This document shows positions 55,528 through 64,000 of a DNA stretch of 64,000 nucleotides, piece by piece. The stretch spans positions 2,170,001 through 2,234,000 of the forward strand of contig NZ_CP046654.1 of the NCBI RefSeq assembly GCF_009759685.1. The letters run 5' to 3'. Each line of letters opens with the position of its first letter. The stretch's first letter is position 1. A program made the translations under genes and the position numbers. A model generated the notes under the pieces. That model was given only the letters and a program-made list of their open reading frames with translations. It ran no database searches and was not told where the DNA came from. Source of the DNA: Acinetobacter baumannii. Its GTDB lineage: Bacteria > Pseudomonadota > Gammaproteobacteria > Pseudomonadales > Moraxellaceae.

Positions 55528-55543
55528 AAAAGTGGATTCTTTT

Positions 55544-56470
55544 TTAAAGATTCGTAGTCGCGTATTGAGCTTTCATTTTCTCGATGAGCTGATCTTTTTC
55601 AGTCCAGAGTTCATGTACCCATTGTTGAAAACGTTCACGGTAAACTTGGTCATCTTCATAATTACCCCCGAGAACCCAGTCTGGTATTTCAATTTTTCGA
55701 AGATTGACCGCAATTTTTGAAACGTCACCTAGCCAGAAATCGCCATAACCTGGTACGCCATCAGGGTAGACAATGGTCATATCAACTAAAGCATCAATTT
55801 TGTCGCCCAAAATATTTAACGCCAGAGCCAAACCACCTGCTTTAGGTTTTAATAAATGTTTATATGGTGATTTTTGTTGGTCGTGTTTTTCCTGAGTAAA
55901 ACGAGTCCCTTCCAAATAATTTAATAATGTAAAAGGTTGACTTAAGAGCTGTTCACACGCTTTACGTGCTTCCATCATATCGCGGTCTTTGAGTTCAGGG
56001 TTTTTCGCGATTTGCTCTTTTGTATGACGCTTCATCATTGGGAAGCCTAAGATTTTAAAAGCTTGACCCACGAAAGGAATAAAGATGAGCTCCCACTTGG
56101 TAAAAAAGCGGGTAAGCGGCATACGGGTTAATCCGAAATATTGGTTTACCGTGGTATCAACCCAACTTTGATGGTTACAAGTCATTAAATAACGGCCTTG
56201 CATATTCAGATCAAGGCCTTCGTCAATGCTAATGTCCCATTTTAAATTAGGTAAAACATGATCAATGAGCCAATTATTGACACCAAGCCAGCTATTAGTA
56301 ATTTGAATATTGGTTTCATCAATTTTTGAAGACTTTTTAAATAGCTTTGTTAAACCTAAAGCTAAGACAGGTGGTCCATGAAAAAAAGTGCTACCTGTGA
56401 TGACTGTACCTACAGTGAGTCCACGTGTAATTTTTTTTAGCGCAGATTGCTTATTGGGTGCAGTTGACAT
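55544..56470 (-). CDS. PlsC-type lysophospholipid acyltransferase
   Basis: The 308-residue protein has an N-terminal hydrophobic segment (about 15-40) and the acyltransferase motif NHQSWVD (HX4D) near residue 98. FTKWELIFIPFVGQ follows, then EGTRF near 200 and a later VDMTIVYP block. This is the pattern of the 1-acyl-glycerol-3-phosphate acyltransferase superfamily, closest in look to E. coli YihG. It probably remodels or makes phospholipids at the inner membrane. Whether it is an essential PlsC or an accessory enzyme cannot be told; its start is 16 bases from the voltage-sensor-like gene end, so the two may be co-transcribed. Confidence 0.85.
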   Translation of the reverse strand: MSTAPNKQSALKKITRGLTVGTVITGSTFFHGPPVLALGLTKLFKKSSKIDETNIQITNSWLGVNNWLIDHVLPNLKWDISIDEGLDLNMQGRYLMTCNHQSWVDTTVNQYFGLTRMPLTRFFTKWELIFIPFVGQAFKILGFPMMKRHTKEQIAKNPELKDRDMMEARKACEQLLSQPFTLLNYLEGTRFTQEKHDQQKSPYKHLLKPKAGGLALALNILGDKIDALVDMTIVYPDGVPGYGDFWLGDVSKIAVNLRKIEIPDWVLGGNYEDDQVYRERFQQWVHELWTEKDQLIEKMKAQYATTNL

Positions 56471-56714
56471 ATAAATGGCCCCGAATATCCAAAATCCATA
56501 GAAAGTTGTTCAACTATAACTATCATGAAATGAAATACAACGGTATCTTAGACAACAATGAAGAAATTGTGATGAGTGCACACCTTAAAGTGCATCAAAA
56601 TATTACAAAAAAATAACTAAACTGTTTATTATTAACAAAATATCAATGTTTTATACTTCCTTTTTGTTTCATTATTCATTCAACAACAAAACACTCAAAG
56701 TGAGGAGGCATGCA

Positions 56715-57368
56715 ATGCGTGCATTAGTTATTTCAACAGTGGTAGGGGCAGCAGTAGTACTTTCTGGTTGTCAAACAACAGGTAATAACCTTGGTGGCGT
56801 TGAATACGATAAAGCCGCATTAGGTACTTTGATCGGCGCAGCAGCTGGCTACGGTATTTCTAAATCAAATGCAAACTCTAGCCGTCAAAACAACCGTGCT
56901 GCGGCAATTGGTGCAGTTCTTGGTGCAGCTGGCGGTTTATATCTTGACCAAAAAGAGAAAAAATTACGCGAACAAATGGCTGGTACTGGTGTAGAAGTAG
57001 GCCGTAACCCAGATGGTTCTGTTCAATTGATCATGCCTGGTAGCATTACTTTTGATACTAACAAATCAAACATCAAGCCAAACTTCTATGCAACTTTGGA
57101 CAAAGTAGCTCAAACATTGGCTGAAGATAACAAGAGCGCGATTTTAGTTACTGGTTATACAGATAACACTGGTAATGACTCTATTAACATCCCATTATCT
57201 CAAGCGCGTGCTCAATCAGTTAAAAACTATTTAGCTGGTAAAGGTGTTCCATCTAGCCGTATCGATGCACAAGGTTATGGTTCTTCTAACCCAATCGCAG
57301 ACAACTCAACTGCTTCTGGTCGTGAACAAAACCGCCGTGTAGAAATCAGCATTTATGCTAAACAATAA
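56715..57368 (+). CDS. OmpA-family lipoprotein with glycine-zipper
   Basis: The 217-residue protein starts at ATG 56715 behind GAGGAGG. The signal peptide ends in the lipobox VLSGC near residue 20. A glycine-zipper region (LGTLIGAAAGYGI and AAAIGAVLGAAGGLY) covers about 35-80. The C-terminal OmpA domain, which binds peptidoglycan, spans about 105-217, with GYTDNTGN, LSQARAQSVKNYL and NRRVEISI. It resembles E. coli YiaD. A frame extending left to 56646 is not supported. It is divergent from the acyltransferase. Confidence 0.88.
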   Translation: MRALVISTVVGAAVVLSGCQTTGNNLGGVEYDKAALGTLIGAAAGYGISKSNANSSRQNNRAAAIGAVLGAAGGLYLDQKEKKLREQMAGTGVEVGRNPDGSVQLIMPGSITFDTNKSNIKPNFYATLDKVAQTLAEDNKSAILVTGYTDNTGNDSINIPLSQARAQSVKNYLAGKGVPSSRIDAQGYGSSNPIADNSTASGREQNRRVEISIYAKQ

Positions 57369-57386
57369 GATCTAGTTTATTGTTTC

Positions 57387-57412
57387 AAAAACCACCTTCG
57401 GGTGGTTTTTTT
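57387..57412 (+). terminator. terminator of the OmpA-family gene
   Basis: AAAAACCACC pairs with GGTGGTTTTT around the tetraloop TTCG, followed by TT. Confidence 0.9.
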
Positions 57413-57561
57413 ATGGGTGAAGTATAAAAAATAATCACGACATTCTGCGGCGCATAAATTGCATTATTAGACATCATTTATACATATCCGTAGATTTACT
57501 ATTGGGATTCTAAAAAAGAGATGACTATAATCATGCTCGAAAAATTAAGAGGTAATACACG

Positions 57562-59601
57562 ATGTCATCTGCCAGTCAACTGAACAACAAGCAAGAAGAA
57601 GCCATGAAATATACTCAAGGCCCTTTATTGGTGCTTGCTGGCGCTGGTTCAGGTAAAACATCGGTAATTACGCGTAAAATTGCCTATTTGGTGCAACATT
57701 GCCGTATTCCTGCACATCGTATTACAGCGATGACCTTTACCAATAAAGCTGCACGTGAAATGAAAGAGCGTGTCACCAAGCTTTTATCACGTGAAGAAGC
57801 AAAAGGTTTGTCCGTTTCGACCTTCCATACTTTTGGTTTAAATCTTTTACGTTTAGAACTTAAAAATTTACCTTTAAAAGCTAATTTTTCGATTTTGGAT
57901 GCGGATGACTGTAAACGTATTTTGATGGATTTGATGCATCGCGATAATTTATCGGGTGCAGAGAGTAAAGAACTAATTGCCAAGGCAATGAAGAAAATTT
58001 CAGATTGGAAAAACGATCTGATTTTGCCTGAGCAAGCACATTCGACGTGTGAAACACCTGAAGACGTCCAGTTTGCCCATCTTTATCAACTTTATGAACG
58101 TAATTTACGTGCTTACAATGCAGTTGACTTTGATGACCTCATTGTTATGCCAACCCGCTTATTGCAAGAAAATGCAGAAGTACGTGACAAATGGCAAAAC
58201 CGTGTTCGTTACTTGCTAGTGGATGAGTATCAAGATACCAACACCGCGCAATATATTTTGGTGAAACTACTAGTTGGCGTAATGGGGCAGTTTACAGCCG
58301 TAGGTGATGATGACCAATCGATTTATGCATGGCGTGGGGCTAAGCCTGAAAACATGGCTTTGCTTAAACAGGATTTCCCAAATCTTCATATTATTAAGCT
58401 TGAACAAAATTACCGCTCGACCAGCCGTATTTTGAAAGCTGCGAACTGTGTAATTCAAAATAACCCGCATATTTTTGATAAAAAATTGTGGAGTGATAAA
58501 GGGCATGGTGAGGTCATCAGAATTATTACCTGTCGTAATGATGATGATGAAGCAGAACGTGTAGTCAAAGACTTACTGACTCACAAACTTATGAATGGTA
58601 AGAACTGGAAAGATTACGCTGTATTGTACCGTGGTAACTTTCAGGCGCGTGTATTGGAAACACAACTTCGCCAAATGCAGATTCCGTACAAACTCTCTGG
58701 CGGTACATCGTTCTTCGCTCGTGCAGAAATTAAAGATGTAATGAGTTATTTACGTCTTATTATTAACCCAGAAGATGACAGTGCTTTCTTACGTATTATT
58801 AATACGCCTAAACGTGCGATTGGCCCAGTTACTCTTGAGAAGTTAGGCTTATTTGCACAAGAAAATAATTTGTCTTTACTTGGTGCTTCTTCTGACCAGC
58901 GCTTAAGTATGGTGCTTCCTAAAAAGGCAGAAACTCAATTGCATGAGTTTGCTGACTTTATCTCGACGTTTACACGTGAGCTGTTGGAAGATGATGAGCC
59001 TGTGCCTAAAGTTCGTCAAATGATGAATGAAGCGGGTTATATCGACTATATTCGTGAGCAGTCCGCAACGCCTGCGCAAGAGAAAAGTAAGCTCGATAAT
59101 ATCGAGAACTTGTTTAGTAGTATTCAAAACTTAATTAATCGTGCTGAAGATGTTGATGAAAAGAACATTGAAAGTGTGATTCGAAAACTAGTCTTGCTTG
59201 ATATGTTAGAGCAACAGCAAGAGGAAGAAGACACTGATAAAGTGAACTTACTTACTCTACATGCTGCTAAAGGTTTGGAATTCCCATATGTCTATATTAT
59301 GGGTCTTGAAGAAGAGCTGTTGCCGCATAAGAACTCGATTGCTGCTGAAACTATTGAAGAAGAACGCCGTCTTATGTACGTGGGAATTACCCGTGCACGT
59401 CAAGGCTTAACTTTGACTTTGGCAGAGCAGCGTAAAAATGGTGGTCAAATGAAACAGATGACCCCAAGCCGTTTCCTCGATGAGCTTCCGCAAGATGAGC
59501 TCGAATGGTTAGGGCGTAAAAAGAAAATTGCAGCAAATGTTGATCCTAAAGAACAGGCTCAACAATATTTGGCAAATTTAAAAGCTTTATTAAAGCGTTA
59601 A
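57562..59601 (+). CDS. rep: ATP-dependent DNA helicase Rep
   Basis: Rep is a 3'-5' superfamily 1 helicase that clears proteins ahead of the fork and restarts replication. The 679 residues (673 in E. coli) show Walker A VLAGAGSGKTSVIT near 24-37, TFTNKAAREMKER, LLVDEYQDTNTAQY (motif II), GDDDQSIYAWRGA (motif III), QNYRS (motif IV) and YVGITRARQGLTL (motif VI). Length and the QNYRSTSRIL form favour Rep over UvrD, which is about 720. Expression is probably with dut, which begins 25 bases on. Confidence 0.93.
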   Translation: MSSASQLNNKQEEAMKYTQGPLLVLAGAGSGKTSVITRKIAYLVQHCRIPAHRITAMTFTNKAAREMKERVTKLLSREEAKGLSVSTFHTFGLNLLRLELKNLPLKANFSILDADDCKRILMDLMHRDNLSGAESKELIAKAMKKISDWKNDLILPEQAHSTCETPEDVQFAHLYQLYERNLRAYNAVDFDDLIVMPTRLLQENAEVRDKWQNRVRYLLVDEYQDTNTAQYILVKLLVGVMGQFTAVGDDDQSIYAWRGAKPENMALLKQDFPNLHIIKLEQNYRSTSRILKAANCVIQNNPHIFDKKLWSDKGHGEVIRIITCRNDDDEAERVVKDLLTHKLMNGKNWKDYAVLYRGNFQARVLETQLRQMQIPYKLSGGTSFFARAEIKDVMSYLRLIINPEDDSAFLRIINTPKRAIGPVTLEKLGLFAQENNLSLLGASSDQRLSMVLPKKAETQLHEFADFISTFTRELLEDDEPVPKVRQMMNEAGYIDYIREQSATPAQEKSKLDNIENLFSSIQNLINRAEDVDEKNIESVIRKLVLLDMLEQQQEEEDTDKVNLLTLHAAKGLEFPYVYIMGLEEELLPHKNSIAAETIEEERRLMYVGITRARQGLTLTLAEQRKNGGQMKQMTPSRFLDELPQDELEWLGRKKKIAANVDPKEQAQQYLANLKALLKR

Positions 59602-59626
59602 TTTTTTTTAATTTTTAGGAAATCCC

Positions 59627-60079
59627 ATGAAAGTTCAAGTTAAATTGCTCGATCCGCGTTTAGGTAAAGAGTGGCCTTTACCTTCATATGCAACAGCAGG
59701 GTCAGCAGGTTTAGATTTACGTGCCTGTTTAGATGAAGCAATTGAGATTGAACCAGGTCAAACTGTTTTGGTTAAAACAGGTATGGCAATTTATATTCAT
59801 GATGTGAATTTTGCTGGTTTAATTCTACCGCGTTCAGGTTTAGGTCATAAACACGGTATCGTGCTTGGCAACTTAGTTGGTTTGATTGATTCGGATTATC
59901 AAGGTGAGTTGATGGTTTCAGTGTGGAACCGTGGTCAAACCACTTTCCGTTTAGAACCAGGTGAGCGTTTAGCACAGTATGTTCTAGTTCCAGTAGTTCA
60001 GGCTGAATTTGAGCAAGTAGAGGAATTTGAAGAAACTTTACGTGGCGCAGGCGGCTTTGGTCACACTGGTAAACAATAA
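59627..60079 (+). CDS. dut: dUTP diphosphatase
   Basis: Dut hydrolyses dUTP to dUMP, keeping uracil out of DNA and feeding thymidylate synthesis. The 150 residues (151 in E. coli) carry the five motifs of the trimeric family. These include [10 protein letters not shown] near 25-34, [11 protein letters not shown] near 67-77, [11 protein letters not shown] near 84-94 and the C-terminal [20 protein letters not shown] precedes the ATG. The dut-algC-argB order is the one known from Pseudomonas. Confidence 0.97.
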   Translation: MKVQVKLLDPRLGKEWPLPSYATAGSAGLDLRACLDEAIEIEPGQTVLVKTGMAIYIHDVNFAGLILPRSGLGHKHGIVLGNLVGLIDSDYQGELMVSVWNRGQTTFRLEPGERLAQYVLVPVVQAEFEQVEEFEETLRGAGGFGHTGKQ

Positions 60080-60278
60080 TTAATTTATAAAAAATAATGA
60101 AAAGAAACGCTTGTTTTACAAGTGTTTCTTTTTACACCTTGAATGTTACAATGAATTATATTACAAAACGCTTTACTCATATTCTTTTAACTTTTTTTAG
60201 CAAATACCCATTTTTCAGATTTTGAATACTCTATGTTTTTGCGATAGATCAAATTGATCTTTAAATAGAAGATACGCT

Positions 60279-62620
<2,342 letters not shown>

Positions 62621-62637
62621 ACCTCATTATTTTTTAT

Positions 62638-62668
62638 TAAAAGATCACGCTAAGTGGTCTTTTTTTAT
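62638..62668 (+). terminator. terminator of the algC-argB operon
   Basis: AAAGATCAC pairs with GTGGTCTTT (one G-T pair) around GCTAA, followed by TTTTT. Confidence 0.85.
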
Positions 62669-62740
62669 GCCATTTAATTTTGGTCATTTTTTTGTCATGA
62701 GCTTTGACTAGTGTAGTGGGTGTCACTAGGAGCGTTCATT

Positions 62741-63523
62741 ATGCTGGAAAAATTTAATCAATATCGCCAAACCTGGACTTTACCTTTAAATCGCCATAAG
62801 GCTAACAATCAAACACAATTCCGCTTTGAATGGGTTGATAATTTAAAAGAATTACAAGATGTACAACGGTTTCGTGCACAACAATTTAGTAAACAATTCG
62901 GCATTCAATTTGAAGATAATTTAGATCAAGATATTTACGATTTTGGCTGTGAGCATGCTGTATTAAGAGAAAAATGGACAGGAGAGATTGTTGCTTATAC
63001 ACGACTTAAGCTCTTTCAAGGCCACGAAATAGGGCAAAGTTACAGTGCTAATGAGTTTGACATTGTTCCACACTTGTCGCATTTGCCAAATGTATTAGAG
63101 ATAGGGCGTACTTGTGTACATCCACGTTTTCGTAATGGTAAGGCACTTTCAACATTATGGCTGAATCTTGCACCTAAAGTATTGTGGTCAATGCGTGCTA
63201 AATATTTGATGGGATGTGTCAGTATTCATCTGCAAGATAATTTGGCTAGAGCGTACTATACACACCGTCAAATTCAGCAATTACCGGACACTAAAACCAT
63301 CGATATTCGTTCTAAGAAAATCTATGAACCTGAATATCCGGAGTTTAGTTTCCCTCAAGATGAGCGGATGCCGAAACTATTCCAAATGTATTTGAGTATG
63401 CAGTCTAAATTATCTAAAGATGCCTTCTTTGATGCTGAATTTAACTGTCTCGATTACTTTGTATTTTTAGAAGTGAATAAAATTGCCACTTCGTTTGTAA
63501 TGAACAAAATGGCTCAGCGATAA
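62741..63523 (+). CDS. OlsB-like N-acyltransferase (GNAT fold)
   Basis: The 260-residue protein matches the ornithine-acyl-ACP N-acyltransferase type (Acetyltransf_5-like). The core EIGRTCVHPRFRNGKALSTLW lies near 125-145 (given in part: EIGRTCVHPRFRNG), preceded by RFRAQQF and by an acidic segment. OlsB attaches a 3-hydroxyacyl chain to ornithine, the first step of ornithine-lipid synthesis. I start at ATG 62741 behind TAGGAG; a GTG-started frame at 62720 is unlikely. No olsA-type gene is next to it. Ornithine, lysine or another amino acid could be the acceptor. Confidence 0.8.
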   Translation: MLEKFNQYRQTWTLPLNRHKANNQTQFRFEWVDNLKELQDVQRFRAQQFSKQFGIQFEDNLDQDIYDFGCEHAVLREKWTGEIVAYTRLKLFQGHEIGQSYSANEFDIVPHLSHLPNVLEIGRTCVHPRFRNGKALSTLWLNLAPKVLWSMRAKYLMGCVSIHLQDNLARAYYTHRQIQQLPDTKTIDIRSKKIYEPEYPEFSFPQDERMPKLFQMYLSMQSKLSKDAFFDAEFNCLDYFVFLEVNKIATSFVMNKMAQR

Positions 63524-63631
63524 AGTTATCTTATATTTTGTAATAGCGAGCGCATATTGGGATTTACAAGCCAATTTACTCTCATGCACAATAGTACGCA
63601 TGGGGTAATGAAGTGAAAGTTTAAAAACAAT

Positions 63632-64000
63632 ATGTGCCAGCTATTAGGAATGAATTGTGCAACACCAACGGATATCACTTTTTCTTTCCGTGGTTTTTCA
63701 CAACGCGCAGGAATTACCTCTGACCATAGTGATGGTTTTGGTATTGCCTTTTTTGAAGATAAGGCATGCCGTTTATTTGTAGATAACCAGTCTGCAGTTG
63801 AATCACCAATTGCTGATCTTATTCGTAATTATCCCATTAAATCCCGTAATGTAATCGCACATATTCGTAAGGCGACTCAAGGCAAAATTACGCTTGAGAA
63901 CTCACATCCTTTTATTCGGGAGTTATGGGGACGTCACTGGATTTTTGCCCATAATGGCGATTTACATGATTTTAATCCACCCTTAAGCGGACGTTTTACG
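63632..64000 (+). CDS. class II glutamine amidotransferase, truncated by the window edge
   Basis: The first 123 codons of a gene that continues past 64000. It begins MCQLLGMNCATPTD, so after removal of Met1 the nucleophile is Cys2. SDHSDGFGIAFF, HIRKATQGKI and FAHNGDL are the class II glutaminase signature, with the Asn-Gly oxyanion pair. It resembles YafJ-type proteins of about 255-280 residues, whose physiological acceptor is unclear. No strong ribosome binding site is seen at 63620-63631. Only the glutaminase N-terminus can be judged. Confidence 0.85.
   Translation, partial: MCQLLGMNCATPTDITFSFRGFSQRAGITSDHSDGFGIAFFEDKACRLFVDNQSAVESPIADLIRNYPIKSRNVIAHIRKATQGKITLENSHPFIRELWGRHWIFAHNGDLHDFNPPLSGRFT

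Overview
This window is an ordinary, gene-dense stretch of a gammaproteobacterial chromosome. It is AT-rich, and its gene content and order fit the genus Acinetobacter, most likely the A. calcoaceticus-baumannii complex. Pointers to this are a HemJ-type protoporphyrinogen oxidase, a BamD with a long C-terminal tail, a DnaG with a long linker, a CntA/CntB carnitine oxygenase cluster, and hemA-TPR-lolB-ispE-tRNA-Gln-prs-rplY-pth in one block. The species is inferred from content and memory of the families, not from a search. I saw no insertion sequence, integrase, prophage or CRISPR array.

Layout. 1-4.3 kb: a HAD phosphatase, ribB under an FMN riboswitch, and an uncharacterised DUF2157/GDYXXLXY membrane pair. 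4.3-10.4 kb, minus strand: panD, pth, rplY, prs, four identical tRNA-Gln genes, ispE, lolB and a TPR protein, divergent from hemA. 11.7-19.4 kb: dnaG, bamD divergent from rluD-pgeF, a flavodoxin-like protein, smpB, coaD, a YfhL-type ferredoxin and rnpB. 19.4-29.7 kb: a 10-kb catabolic island bracketed by two near-identical tRNA-Met units. It carries a porin, a LysR regulator and a six-gene operon (D-malate-type dehydrogenase, BCCT carrier, alpha/beta hydrolase, CntA, semialdehyde dehydrogenase, CntB). These fit a complete route from carnitine or acylcarnitine through malic semialdehyde and D-malate to pyruvate.

29.7-37.9 kb: an unknown helical protein overlapping nadE, a small HExxH protein beside an AT-rich gap, pirin, hemJ, fabB and an EcsC-family protein. 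37.8-42.6 kb: the str operon rpsL-rpsG-fusA-tuf. Every intergenic gap in it is structured, with a terminator-like hairpin in the rpsL leader and a 20-codon ORF inside a stem between rpsG and fusA. 42.7-44.8 kb: two tandem paralogues called metal-dependent hydrolases, whose residues instead spell a ferritin-like diiron site. 44.8-52.1 kb: rimI, the two N-end-rule transferases bpt and aat, trxB, ftsK and a LysE-type exporter.

52.1-57.4 kb: a PA4642-like protein, minE-minD-minC, a membrane protein resembling a voltage-sensor domain without a pore, a PlsC-type acyltransferase and an OmpA-family lipoprotein. 57.5-64 kb: rep helicase, dut, algC, argB, an OlsB-like N-acyltransferase and the start of a class II glutamine amidotransferase cut by the window edge.

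The observations most worth following are the tRNA-Met-bracketed carnitine island, the structured elements of the str operon (attenuator-like leader and small ORF), the diiron reinterpretation of the tandem PF10118-like paralogues, the pore-less voltage-sensor-like protein, and the 33-residue-spaced repeats in the BamD tail.
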